Below, in pieces: positions 8,748-16,709 of a stretch of DNA of 64,000 nucleotides (positions within the stretch are counted from its first letter, which is position 1; the number at the start of each line of letters is the position of its first letter). The DNA comes from RBG-16-66-20 sp036560705. GTDB lineage: Bacteria > Pseudomonadota > Gammaproteobacteria > Burkholderiales > SG8-39. The stretch is from the NCBI GenBank assembly GCA_036560705.1, contig DATBQR010000109.1, positions 21,315 to 85,314 of the forward strand. Direction: 5' to 3'. The notes under the pieces were generated by a model. It did not search any database, was not told the DNA's origin, and saw only the letters and a program-made list of their open reading frames with translations. Made by a program: the position numbers and the translations under genes.

Positions 8748-10180
8748 GACAGTTCCCCTTTCTGGCCGGCATTGCCGGCACGAAGCAATCCGGCGATCAG
8801 CGCCGCAATGGCGGCGAACATCGCACCGGCGGCGAAGGCAAGCTGGTAGCCGCCGGTGAGCGCTTCCGGCACGCCGGCGCCGGAAGCGTGCAGGACCCCG
8901 GTGCGCGCGGCGGCAAGGCTGGCGAGCACGGCGAGGCCGAGCGCGCCGCCCATCATGAACGCGGTGTTGACGATGCCAGAGGCGAGCCCGGATTCCCCGG
9001 GGCCGACGTCGCTCATCGCGGCGAGCAGCACCGGGTTGAGCGCCATGCCGCAGCCCAGGCCCAGCAGCAGCATGCCGGGCAGCACGTGCACGGCGAAGCG
9101 CCCCTCGACCGGCGACACCGCGAAGAGCGCAAGGCCGAGCGCCGCGAGCAGCATCCCGGCGGCGACCGGCAGGCGCAGGCCGAAGCGCATCACCATCCAG
9201 GCCGACAGGCCGAGCGAAAAGGCGGCCATGATGATGTTGGAAGGCAGGAAGGCGAGTCCGATCTGCAGCGGGCTGTAGTCGAGGACGAGCTGCATGTAGA
9301 GCGCCGAAATGAAGAACCAGGCGAACATGCCGGCCGCCCACAGCACGCCGACCACGTTGGCGACCGCGATGTTGCACAGGCGGAACAGGCCGAGCGGCAT
9401 GAGCGGGTTGCGCACCTTCGCCTCGATGCCGATGAAGATCGCGAACAGCGTCGCTGCACCCAAAAGCAGGCCGAGGGTCTGCGCCGACAACCATCCCGCC
9501 TCATTGCCATTCACGATGGCGTAGACCGCGAGCATCAGCGACAGGGTCACCGTCACCGCGCCGGCGACATCCAGGCGCCCGCCCGCGGACTTGCCGCGAT
9601 CCGCAGTTGCATCTTCGGGCAGCAGCACGAGGCACAGCGCGTAAACCGCCACGCCGATCGGCAGGTTGACGAGGAATATCCAGTGCCAGCTGAAGGCGCC
9701 CGTCAGCAGGCCGCCGACCAGCACGCCGATGCTGCCGCCGGCGGCGCAGACGAAGCCGTAGATGCCCATCGCCTTCGCCTGCTCGGCCGGTTCGGCGAAG
9801 AGGTTCATGATGAGCGACAGCGCGATCGCCGAAACCACCGCGCCGCCCAGCCCCTGCACCGCACGCGCGGCGATCAGCAGCCCTTGCGAGTTCGCCATGC
9901 CGCAGACGAGCGATGCCAGCGTGAACAGCGTAAGCCCGGCGAGGAACATGCGCCGCTGGCCGAAGAAATCGCCGAGGCGCCCGCCCAGCAGCAGGAAGCC
10001 GGCGTAGGTCAGCATGTAGGCGTTCACCACCCAGACCAGCGACGTCTCGGTAAAGCGCAGGTCCGCGCGGATGGAAGGCAGCGCGACATTCACGATCGTC
10101 GTGTCGAGGACGATCATCAGCTCTCCCAGGCAAAGCAGGTAGAGCGCCAGCCAGCGCTTGTCGCCGACGGTCTTCGGCAT
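8723..10180 (-). CDS. DHA2-family MFS drug transporter (EmrB/QacA-like)
   Basis: The 485-aa protein shows the DHA2 signature LDTTIVNVALPSI in TM1, GGRLGDFFGQRR after TM2 and about 14 hydrophobic segments, so it is probably a proton-coupled multidrug exporter. It follows the VOC gene by 16 nt and overlaps the next MFS gene. Its place at the distal end of an ArsR-headed operon suggests induction together with the SRPBCC and VOC proteins. No ribosome site is obvious. The specific drug is unknown. Confidence 0.9.
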   Translation of the reverse strand: MPKTVGDKRWLALYLLCLGELMIVLDTTIVNVALPSIRADLRFTETSLVWVVNAYMLTYAGFLLLGGRLGDFFGQRRMFLAGLTLFTLASLVCGMANSQGLLIAARAVQGLGGAVVSAIALSLIMNLFAEPAEQAKAMGIYGFVCAAGGSIGVLVGGLLTGAFSWHWIFLVNLPIGVAVYALCLVLLPEDATADRGKSAGGRLDVAGAVTVTLSLMLAVYAIVNGNEAGWLSAQTLGLLLGAATLFAIFIGIEAKVRNPLMPLGLFRLCNIAVANVVGVLWAAGMFAWFFISALYMQLVLDYSPLQIGLAFLPSNIIMAAFSLGLSAWMVMRFGLRLPVAAGMLLAALGLALFAVSPVEGRFAVHVLPGMLLLGLGCGMALNPVLLAAMSDVGPGESGLASGIVNTAFMMGGALGLAVLASLAAARTGVLHASGAGVPEALTGGYQLAFAAGAMFAAIAALIAGLLRAGNAGQKGELSCGPTTAG

Positions 10181-10196
10181 CAGCCGGCGGGCACCG

Positions 10197-10616
10197 CTAC
10201 ATCGCCTGCGGGACGATGACCATCCAGCCCACGCCGAAGCGGTCGGTCAGCATGCCGAAGCGCGGCGAGAAGAAGGTCTTCGCGAGCGGCATCTGCACCT
10301 TGCCGCCGTCCACGAGCGCGGCGAACAGCTTGTCGGCTTCGGCTGCGTTTTTCGCATCGACCGAAAGGCAGAAGCCCTGGAAACTGGGCTTGTTGCCGCA
10401 GTTGCCGTCGGAGGCCATCACCAGCGTTTCGCCGACGCGGAACGCGGAGTGCATGACCTTCTTCTCGGCGCCGGGCGGGATCATGCCCGGCGGCATCGGA
10501 TCGGGACTGTCGGCATAGCGCATCAGCATCTCAACCTTGATGGCGAGCGTCTTCTTGTAGAACTCGATGGCCTCTTCGCAGCGGCCGTCGAAAAACAGGT
10601 AGGGCTGGGCTTGCAT
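10197..10616 (-). CDS. VOC superfamily protein, PhnB-like
   Basis: A 139-aa single-domain protein of the vicinal-oxygen-chelate superfamily, closest by eye to PhnB / 3-demethylubiquinone methyltransferase-like proteins. The start QPYLFFDGRCEEAIEFYKK and the end FGMLTDRFGVGWMV are typical of that subgroup. These proteins are often encoded beside AHSA1 and DUF1428 genes, as here. No enzymatic activity can be assigned. It lies 9 nt after the SRPBCC gene. Confidence 0.85.
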   Translation of the reverse strand: MQAQPYLFFDGRCEEAIEFYKKTLAIKVEMLMRYADSPDPMPPGMIPPGAEKKVMHSAFRVGETLVMASDGNCGNKPSFQGFCLSVDAKNAAEADKLFAALVDGGKVQMPLAKTFFSPRFGMLTDRFGVGWMVIVPQAM

Positions 10617-10625
10617 GAAGTCTCC

Positions 10626-11153
10626 TTATTTCTCGGCGATGGATTTGAGGTTGGCGAGCCCGGTCTCGAACTGCCCGCCGATCATCCGGTCCATGTTGAT
10701 CACGACGCCCATCAGCTTCGACATGTAGGGACTCGGGCCGAACATGGCCCAGTTGACCGTGGTGACCCCGTCCTTGCGCGCGAGCGTGAACTCGGCGGTA
10801 TTGTGGCCTTCGAAGGGTTTGAAGAAATCCAGCTTGATGACGATCCTCGACCCGGGCGCCGACTCGAGGATTTCCATGCGCCCGGCGCCCACCTTGTTGT
10901 TGCCTTCCCAGGCGTACACCGCGCCCTTGCCGCTGGCGGCGCCCCTGTAGGTCCGCTTCAGCGCCGGGTCGATCCCTTCCCAGGGCGACCAGGAGGTCCA
11001 CAGGCGGAGGTCGTTGATCAGGGCAAAAATCTTCTCGGGCGGCGCGCTGATGCCCGCCGAACGCTCGACGCGGAACGTGCCGGGCCGGGTGGCGGCGTAG
11101 ACCAGCACCGCGGCGATCGCGAGGACCAGCACCGGAAGAAGGATCTTCAGCAT
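10626..11153 (-). CDS. Membrane-anchored SRPBCC (polyketide-cyclase-like) protein
   Basis: The 175-aa protein begins with one hydrophobic helix (residues 2-20, LKILLPVLVLAIAAVLVYA), then a START-like fold: VERSAGISAPPEKIFALIND, WTSWSPWEG, and VNWAMFGPSPYMSKLMGVV near the end. The domain forms a hydrophobic ligand pocket. It is probably held to the inner membrane by its N terminus. It is the only one of the three SRPBCC proteins of this operon with a membrane anchor. The ligand is unknown. Confidence 0.85.
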   Translation of the reverse strand: MLKILLPVLVLAIAAVLVYAATRPGTFRVERSAGISAPPEKIFALINDLRLWTSWSPWEGIDPALKRTYRGAASGKGAVYAWEGNNKVGAGRMEILESAPGSRIVIKLDFFKPFEGHNTAEFTLARKDGVTTVNWAMFGPSPYMSKLMGVVINMDRMIGGQFETGLANLKSIAEK

Positions 11154-11156
11154 GCG

Positions 11157-11651
11157 TCAGCCTTTCTGCAGGTACCCGGTGAGCTGTTCCATGGTGCCGG
11201 TCCAGCCAATGGTCATGCCGGCGCGTCCCGCTTCGAAGGTGGCGATCTCCACCGCGGAGGCGTTGATGGGCAGCCATTCCAGGGTCAGCGTGGTCTTGCC
11301 GCCCTGCTCGGCGAAGGTCGTGGTGGACTGCATTTCGAGCGGCCAGGTCGGCGCCATCGGGTGGCGCGTGATGCCGCCCGCGGCGTCGGAGAACGAATTC
11401 ACCAGCACCAGGCGCTCCGGCGCCTTGATTTCGTGGAACGTCCACTTGCCCCACATCTCCTGCCCGGTCGGGGTGCGCATGCCGTAGTGATAGGAGCCGC
11501 CCGGGCGCAGGTCCATCTTCGCGGCGATCACCGTGAAACCCGCCGGACTGAACCATTGCTTGAGGCGCTCGACCTCGGTCCACGCCGCCCAGACGCGGCC
11601 GCGCGGCGCATCGAACACGCGCGAAATGACGAATGGTTCAACTGTTCTCAT
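11157..11651 (-). CDS. SRPBCC/AHSA1 family protein
   Basis: The 164-aa protein has the AHSA1 start VISRVFDAPRGRVWAAWTE followed by LKQWFSPAGFTV and GGSYHYGMR, and ends TGTMEQLTGYLQKG. I chose the ATG that overlaps the 3' end of the DUF899 gene by 14 nt, since the longer frame reads as the shadow of that gene. It probably binds a small hydrophobic ligand; despite the family name it need not act on Hsp90. The next gene, also SRPBCC, starts 3 nt after its stop. Confidence 0.88.
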   Translation of the reverse strand: MRTVEPFVISRVFDAPRGRVWAAWTEVERLKQWFSPAGFTVIAAKMDLRPGGSYHYGMRTPTGQEMWGKWTFHEIKAPERLVLVNSFSDAAGGITRHPMAPTWPLEMQSTTTFAEQGGKTTLTLEWLPINASAVEIATFEAGRAGMTIGWTGTMEQLTGYLQKG

Positions 11652-12345
11652 ATTTGTCGTGATGCCGTACCCAGGCCATGGTGAATTCCAGCTTGTCTTC
11701 GTCGCGCCCCTTTGGCGCGATGTCCAGCCAATTGTAGGCGCCGAGCATGATGTCCAGGCCGCGTGCGTAGGTCGAATAGGTGTGGAATACGCTTCCGTCC
11801 TCATCCTTGCAGAACACGCTGGCGCCGGGAAGTTCTTCCATGCGCGCTTCGCTCAGATCGAAGTTGTACTCGACCTTGCGCTTGCCGATGTCCTCCTTGC
11901 GCACGGAAACGTGGAAATCGAAATTGAAATCGTCGCCGTGCGACGACAGCCACGGAAAATTCCACCCCATGCGCCTGCGAAACGCCTCGATCTCCGCCAG
12001 CGGCGCGCGCGAAACGGCGACGAAGCTCACGTCGCGCGCGGCTAGGTGCGGCAGCGCGCCTTCAAAATGATCGGCAAGGAAGGAACAGCTCTTGCAGCCC
12101 GCTTCCCAGCCCGGCCCCAGCATGAAGTGATAGACGATCAGCTGGCTCTTCTTGCCAAAGAGACCGGCAAGGGTCGCCTTGCCGTCCGGGCCGTCGAAGA
12201 CGTACTCCTTCTCCATCCGGACCCAGGGCAACTCGCGCCGCTGACGGGCGAGTGCGTCGCGCTCGCGGCTGAACGCCTTCTCCCTGGCGAGAAGCGCCTT
12301 GCGCGCTTCCAGCCATTCGTTTCTTGCGACGACCTTGTTCGGCAT
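11638..12345 (-). CDS. DUF899 thioredoxin-fold protein
   Basis: A 235-aa cytosolic protein of the DUF899 family: PNKVVARNEWLEARKALLA at the start, then LFGKKSQLIVYHFMLGPGW, a GCKSC pair near residues 81-86 and FNFDFHVS later. The thioredoxin-like fold with CxxC-like cysteines hints at a redox role, but none is proved for the family. A GGAG ribosome site precedes the ATG. DUF899 genes frequently travel with AHSA1 and DUF1428 genes, as here. Confidence 0.9.
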   Translation of the reverse strand: MPNKVVARNEWLEARKALLAREKAFSRERDALARQRRELPWVRMEKEYVFDGPDGKATLAGLFGKKSQLIVYHFMLGPGWEAGCKSCSFLADHFEGALPHLAARDVSFVAVSRAPLAEIEAFRRRMGWNFPWLSSHGDDFNFDFHVSVRKEDIGKRKVEYNFDLSEARMEELPGASVFCKDEDGSVFHTYSTYARGLDIMLGAYNWLDIAPKGRDEDKLEFTMAWVRHHDKYENS

Positions 12346-12354
12346 GACTTTCTC

Positions 12355-12714
12355 CTATAGGTCCACGACGATCTTGAAACCGCCGAAGATCATGCGTTTC
12401 GCGTCGAAGGGCAGGCCCTCGGGATTCATCATCGCGGCAAGGCGTTTGTCCTTCATAACCTTGGCCATCACGCGGTCGCGGTCCTTGCGGGACTTGTAGA
12501 CGATCCACGAGAACCAGACGACCTCGCTGCCTTTCAGCTTGACGCTGCGCGGGAACGAGGTGCGCTTGCCCCATTTGACGTCGTCGGCAACGCACTCCCG
12601 GTATTCAAGCGCGCCGTGCTCGCGCCAAACCCTGCCGGCCTTGCGCGCCATGGCGCGGTAGGCCTGCAGGCTGCGCTTCGGTACCGGCACGACGAATCCA
12701 TCGGCATAGCTCAT
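12355..12714 (-). CDS. DUF1428 family protein
   Basis: A 119-aa protein matching the DUF1428 pattern: MSYADGFVVPVPKRSLQAYR at the start, EYRECVADD in the middle and PFDAKRMIFGGFKIVVDL at the end. The family has a ferredoxin-like (dimeric alpha-beta barrel) fold and no firm function. Its ATG overlaps the stop of the upstream AHSA1 gene as ATGA, so translation is probably coupled. Confidence 0.92.
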   Translation of the reverse strand: MSYADGFVVPVPKRSLQAYRAMARKAGRVWREHGALEYRECVADDVKWGKRTSFPRSVKLKGSEVVWFSWIVYKSRKDRDRVMAKVMKDKRLAAMMNPEGLPFDAKRMIFGGFKIVVDL

Positions 12715-13202
12715 GATTTTGCTTCTCCTTTGAGAAATTGTTCCAGCTTGATGAAGGTTTCGCTCCAGCCCCGCTTGTGGCCGTCGCGCGCCGCTTCATC
12801 GAAGAACTGCTCGTGCCGGAACTCGAAGTCGGTGCCGCTGCCCTCGGGCCGCAGCAGGATGGTGATCTGCGAGACGCGCTCCGGCGTGGTCCTCGGCCAG
12901 CACCAGCTGAAGACGAGCTTGCGGTGCGGCTGCATCTCTTTGTAGACGCCCGTCGCTTCGTGTTCATTGCCGTCCGGGCCGCCGAAGACGAGGCGAAAGC
13001 GCCCGCCGGCGCGCAGATCGAGGTCGGCGACCGAGACCGCCGCCGGGCCGCCCGGGCCGAACCACTGCCTCAGCGCTTGCGGGTCGGTCCACGCCCGCCA
13101 GACTTTCTCCGGCGCGACGGGAAACGTCCGATGGAGGGTGAGCGCGGGCTTTTCGACGGATTCGTCGACGGGTTTGCCGGTGTTAATGCTGGCTTGTTCC
13201 AT
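12711..13202 (-). CDS. SRPBCC/AHSA1 family protein, second operon copy
   Basis: A 163-aa AHSA1 protein with LTLHRTFPVAPEKVWRAWTD, LRQWFGPGG and LVFSWCWPRTTPERVSQIT, ending ETFIKLEQFLKGEAKS. The first 20 residues (MEQASINTGKPVDESVEKPA) are an uncharged lead before the fold. The ATG lies 133 nt inside the end of the ArsR gene, in another frame, an unusually long same-strand overlap. Pairing of an ArsR-type repressor with an AHSA1 protein is common. Confidence 0.88.
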   Translation of the reverse strand: MEQASINTGKPVDESVEKPALTLHRTFPVAPEKVWRAWTDPQALRQWFGPGGPAAVSVADLDLRAGGRFRLVFGGPDGNEHEATGVYKEMQPHRKLVFSWCWPRTTPERVSQITILLRPEGSGTDFEFRHEQFFDEAARDGHKRGWSETFIKLEQFLKGEAKS

Positions 13203-13555
13203 GTCTGCAGTTCCTCTTGCTGGTACAGGTAGCGGGCGAGCGAATCGAGCTTGTCGCTCCAGAATTTTTCGTAGCGCGACATCCATGCGGAGGCCGTCTT
13301 CATCGGCTGGGCGGACAGCTCGCAGCTCACTACCCTGCCCTCCTTCGAGCGCGCGATCAGGCCGGCGTCCTCGAGCACGCGCAGGTGCTTCATGAAGCCC
13401 GGCAGCGACATGCCGTGCGGCGCCGCCAGCTCGCTCACCCCGAGGCTGCCGCCGCTGAGCGACTCCAGCACGCCGCGGCGCGTCGGATCGGCGAGCGCGG
13501 AGAACACGCTGTCGAGGACGGCCTGCCTGGCGGCCGGTTCTTCATACTTAACCAT
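13070..13555 (-). CDS. ArsR/SmtB-type transcriptional regulator
   Basis: Residues 10-105 form a winged helix: VFSALADPTRRGVLESLSGG, VSELAAPHGMSLPGFMKHLR (recognition helix) and GLIARSKEGRVVSCELSAQP. No metal-binding cysteine cluster is visible, so it belongs to the ArsR subgroup paired with AHSA1 proteins, not the arsenic sensors. The last 45 residues are a Ser/Pro/Lys/Arg-rich tail encoded over the start of the next gene, and may be unstructured. It has no ribosome site, and its promoter places transcription on the ATG. It probably autorepresses the nine-gene operon. Confidence 0.9.
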   Translation of the reverse strand: MVKYEEPAARQAVLDSVFSALADPTRRGVLESLSGGSLGVSELAAPHGMSLPGFMKHLRVLEDAGLIARSKEGRVVSCELSAQPMKTASAWMSRYEKFWSDKLDSLARYLYQQEELQTWNKPALTPANPSTNPSKSPRSPSIGRFPSRRRKSGGRGPTRKR

Positions 13556-13562
13556 AAGGTTC

Positions 13563-13591
13563 AGTATTAATCAGCCCGGCGGCCGTGTCAA
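13563..13591 (-). promoter_or_regulatory. Sigma-70 promoter of the ArsR operon, leaderless
   Basis: On the minus strand a perfect TTGACA (13586-13591) is followed by a 17-bp spacer and AATACT (13563-13568). Seven nucleotides separate the -10 box from the ArsR ATG, so the predicted start of transcription is the A of the ATG. No Shine-Dalgarno sequence is present. The GC-rich spacer is a natural place for an operator. Confidence 0.65.
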
Positions 13592-13597
13592 GCGCCC

Positions 13598-13603
13598 TAA
13601 AAT
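13598..13603 (+). promoter_or_regulatory. -10 box of srkA, leaderless
   Basis: TAAAAT stands 6 nt before the GTG start of srkA and there is no ribosome site. Transcription would begin at the start codon. The -35 region (around 13575-13580) is GC-rich and does not resemble TTGACA. It lies next to the opposing ArsR promoter, so the two may share regulation. Confidence 0.4.
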
Positions 13604-13609
13604 GCCCGC

Positions 13610-14608
13610 GTGAACTCAAGGCCTTATGAAGACCTGACGCCGGACGCGGTGCTCGATGCGCTGGAGAGCATCGGCCTGCGCGGCGACGGGCGCATGCTCG
13701 CGCTCAACAGCTACGAAAACCGCGTCTTCCAGATCGCCCTGGAAGACGATTCCTACGTGGTCGCCAAGTTCTACCGCCCCGGGCGCTGGAGCGACGCGCA
13801 GATCCTCGAGGACCACGCGTTCTCGCTCGACCTGTCCGGCAGGGAAATCCCCGTCGTCGCCCCGCTCGAGATCGGCGGCAGCACGCTGCACGCGTTCTCG
13901 GGATTCCGTTTCGCGGTGTTCCCGCGCCGCGGCGGCCGCTCGCCCGAACTCGAGGACGAAAAGGTCCTGGAGTGGATCGGGCGGTTCCTCGGGCGCATCC
14001 ATGCCGTCGGCGGCGCCCGGCCGTTCAAGGCGCGCCCGGCGCTGAACATCGAAACCTTCGGCACCGAGCCGCGTGACTGGCTGCTTGCCTCCGGCATGGT
14101 TCCCGAGGACCTGAAGAACACCTGGGTAACCACCGTCGATCTTGCCTTGCAGGGGGCTGGAGCCTGGCTTGAAAGGATAAAAACCCGCCAACTGAGGCTG
14201 CATGGCGACTGCCACGCCGGCAACATCCTGTGGACCGAGGGCGGCAATCGCGCCGAAACGCTCGGCGGCCCGCATTTCGTCGACCTTGACGATGCGCGCA
14301 TGGGCCCCGCGGTGCAGGACCTCTGGATGCTGCTCGCCGGCGACCGGCAGACCGCGACCAGGCAGCTGCGCGCCCTGCTCGAGGGCTACGAGCAGTTTCA
14401 CGGCTTCAGCCGGGAAGAGCTGGGCCTCATCGAGCCGCTGCGCACGCTGCGCCTCGTCCATTACTCGTACTGGCTGGCGCGCCGCTGGGACGATCCGGCG
14501 TTTCCCGCGGCGTTTCCCTGGTTCGGCACCACGCGCTACTGGCAGGACCGTATCCTGGAACTGCGCGAACAGACGTCGGCGATGAACGAAGAACCGTTGT
14601 CCGTATAA
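13610..14608 (+). CDS. srkA: Stress response serine/threonine kinase SrkA (YihE)
   Basis: A 332-aa aminoglycoside-phosphotransferase-fold kinase that in E. coli protects against stress-induced death. Visible are NSYENRVFQI (35-42), VVAKFYRPGRW with the lysine of ATP binding, the catalytic loop HGDCHAGN (198-205) and HFVDLDDAR with metal-binding aspartates. The end LVHYSYWLARRWDDPAFP is diagnostic for SrkA. The start is GTG without a ribosome site, preceded by TAAAAT. It is divergent from the ArsR operon, 54 nt away. Confidence 0.93.
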   Translation: MNSRPYEDLTPDAVLDALESIGLRGDGRMLALNSYENRVFQIALEDDSYVVAKFYRPGRWSDAQILEDHAFSLDLSGREIPVVAPLEIGGSTLHAFSGFRFAVFPRRGGRSPELEDEKVLEWIGRFLGRIHAVGGARPFKARPALNIETFGTEPRDWLLASGMVPEDLKNTWVTTVDLALQGAGAWLERIKTRQLRLHGDCHAGNILWTEGGNRAETLGGPHFVDLDDARMGPAVQDLWMLLAGDRQTATRQLRALLEGYEQFHGFSREELGLIEPLRTLRLVHYSYWLARRWDDPAFPAAFPWFGTTRYWQDRILELREQTSAMNEEPLSV

Positions 14609-14609
14609 T
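14604..14609 (+). promoter_or_regulatory. Candidate -10 box TATAAT
   Basis: A consensus TATAAT overlaps the srkA stop codon and is followed by CACGG and a run of seven T. It could start a separate transcript for the downstream membrane protein gene, with a leader of about 30 nt. The matching -35 region is not convincing. Confidence 0.35.
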
Positions 14610-14648
14610 TCACGGCTTTTTTTCGCGACACTGGGGACTCCGCAGCAC

Positions 14649-16709
14649 ATGATTCTGTTCGCCGCCACCGTATTTGCCAGCGCGTTCCTGCTGTTCCTGG
14701 TGCAGCCGATCATCGCCAAGCAGATCCTGCCCTGGTTCGGCGGCAACGCCTCGGTGTGGACCGTCTGCATGGTGTTCTTCCAGCTGGTGCTGCTCGGCGG
14801 CTACGCCTACGCCGACGCCCTCAGCCGCCGGCTCGCGCCGCGCGCGCAGGCGATCGCGCACTCGGTGCTGCTCGCCGCCAGCCTCGCCTTCCTGCCGATC
14901 CTGGCGTCGGAAGCCTGGAAGCCCGCGCCCGATACCGAGCCGGCGCTGCGCATCCTGCTCTTGCTTGCCTCGACCATCGGCCTGCCCTACTTCCTGCTCT
15001 CCACCACCGGGCCGCTGGTGCAGTCCTGGTTCGCGCGCAGTTTTCCCAGCGGCACTGTGTACCGCCTGTTCGCGCTGTCGAACCTCGCTTCGCTGATCGC
15101 GCTGGTCGCCTACCCGCCGGTCATCGAGCCCGCGTTCACGCTGCAGAGCCAGTCGTACGCCTGGAGCGCGCTCTACGCCGTGTTCGCCGTCTTATGCGCC
15201 TGTTCCGCCTGGAAAGCAGCGGGGAATCCCGTTGCGATGAAGGATTTTTCCTCGAAAAAAAACGAAGGAACGGAGCAATCCGCGCCGCGCGCTTCCGACT
15301 ACGCCCTGTGGCTCGCGCTGTCGGCGCTGGGTTCGCTGATGCTGCTCGCCACCACCAGCCACATCACGCAGAACGTCGCCTCGGTGCCGCTCGTCTGGAT
15401 CGTGCCGCTGGTGCTGTACCTGCTCTCCTTCATCCTCGTCTTCGACGTCACCGGCGCGCGCGGCCGCAGCGGCTGGTACTCGCGCAAGTGGGGCCTGCCG
15501 CTGCTCGGCATCCTGCTGCTGGCGATGTCCTGGACGCTGTACGACAACCTCGGCGTGATGAAGATCCGCTACGCCATCGCGCTCTACTGCGCGGGCCTCT
15601 TCGTCGCCTGCATGTTCTGCCACGGCGAACTCGCCGCGATGCGGCCGGCGCCGCGCTACCTGACGCGCTTCTACCTGATGGTGTCCATCGGCGGCGCCGC
15701 CGGCGGCCTGTTCGTCGGCCTCATCGCGCCGCGCGTGTTCCACATCTTCCTCGAGCTGCCGATCGCGCTCATCGCCTGCGGCGCGCTCGCCGCGCTGCTG
15801 ACTTGGCGCACTGCTCGTGAGCCGGCGCCTGGCGGGCTCGCCTACGCCGTGCCGGTGGTCGCGCTCGCGGTGACCGGCGTCGTCGCCTGGCACGTCTACC
15901 AGTACGTCGCCTACATCGGCACCAACGCCATCCTGATGACGCGCAATTTCTACGGCGTGCTGCGCGTCAAGGAATACGACCGCGGCGACGACGGCAAACT
16001 CACCCGCGCGCTGGTGCACGGCGTCATCAACCACGGCTGGCAGTACGTCGACCCGGCGACGCGCGCGCAGCCGATCAGCTACTTCGGCCCGGGCTCCGGC
16101 ATCGCCAAGGCGCTCGACTTCTACAACGGGCGGCCGCGGCGCGTCGGCATCATCGGCCTGGGCGTGGGCTCCTTCACCGCCTGGGGAAAAACCGGCGACT
16201 ACTTCCGCATCTACGAACTCGACCCCGAGGTGGTCAAGATCGCGCGCGAGCAGTTCTGGTACCTGCCCGACGCCAAGGCGAGGATCGACGTCGTCGTCGG
16301 CGACGGGCGCCTCAACATGGAGCTCGACCCGCCGCAGAACTTCGATCTGATTTCCGTGGATGCCTTCTCCAGCGACGCCATCCCGATCCACCTGCTCACC
16401 CGCGAGGCGCTGCAGGCCTACAGGCGACACCTCGCGCCCGGCGGCGTCATCGTCTACAACGTCACCAACCGCTTCGTGAACCTGCCGCCGCTGCTGAAGC
16501 TGGTGGCCGAGGCCGAGGGCATGAAAGTCCTACTGATGGAAGACGACCCCACGGACGAGAAGTATTCCGGCACTTCCTACGTCCTGGTGAGCGACAACCC
16601 GAATTTCCTCGCCGACCAGCGCTTCGCCGACGCCAGCGACATCGAGCCCATCAAGGGCCTGCAGACCTGGACCGACGGCTTCAACAACCTGTTCAAGGTC
16701 GTTCGCTAG
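14649..16709 (+). CDS. Fused membrane protein / spermidine synthase-like protein
   Basis: The 686-aa protein joins an N-terminal membrane region (about 10-12 hydrophobic helices, starting LFAATVFASAFLLFLVQPII) to a C-terminal Rossmann domain of the spermine/spermidine synthase type. In that domain VGIIGLGVGSFTAWG binds the nucleoside, IYELDPEVVKIA gives the acidic ribose ligand and FDLISVDAFSSDAIPIHLLT is the motif usual for aminopropyltransferases. Such fusions are widespread, but few have shown polyamine activity, so the product is uncertain. A charged linker (about 198-215) interrupts the membrane part. The stop overlaps that of the convergent AHSA1 gene within CTAG. Confidence 0.85.
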   Translation: MILFAATVFASAFLLFLVQPIIAKQILPWFGGNASVWTVCMVFFQLVLLGGYAYADALSRRLAPRAQAIAHSVLLAASLAFLPILASEAWKPAPDTEPALRILLLLASTIGLPYFLLSTTGPLVQSWFARSFPSGTVYRLFALSNLASLIALVAYPPVIEPAFTLQSQSYAWSALYAVFAVLCACSAWKAAGNPVAMKDFSSKKNEGTEQSAPRASDYALWLALSALGSLMLLATTSHITQNVASVPLVWIVPLVLYLLSFILVFDVTGARGRSGWYSRKWGLPLLGILLLAMSWTLYDNLGVMKIRYAIALYCAGLFVACMFCHGELAAMRPAPRYLTRFYLMVSIGGAAGGLFVGLIAPRVFHIFLELPIALIACGALAALLTWRTAREPAPGGLAYAVPVVALAVTGVVAWHVYQYVAYIGTNAILMTRNFYGVLRVKEYDRGDDGKLTRALVHGVINHGWQYVDPATRAQPISYFGPGSGIAKALDFYNGRPRRVGIIGLGVGSFTAWGKTGDYFRIYELDPEVVKIAREQFWYLPDAKARIDVVVGDGRLNMELDPPQNFDLISVDAFSSDAIPIHLLTREALQAYRRHLAPGGVIVYNVTNRFVNLPPLLKLVAEAEGMKVLLMEDDPTDEKYSGTSYVLVSDNPNFLADQRFADASDIEPIKGLQTWTDGFNNLFKVVR

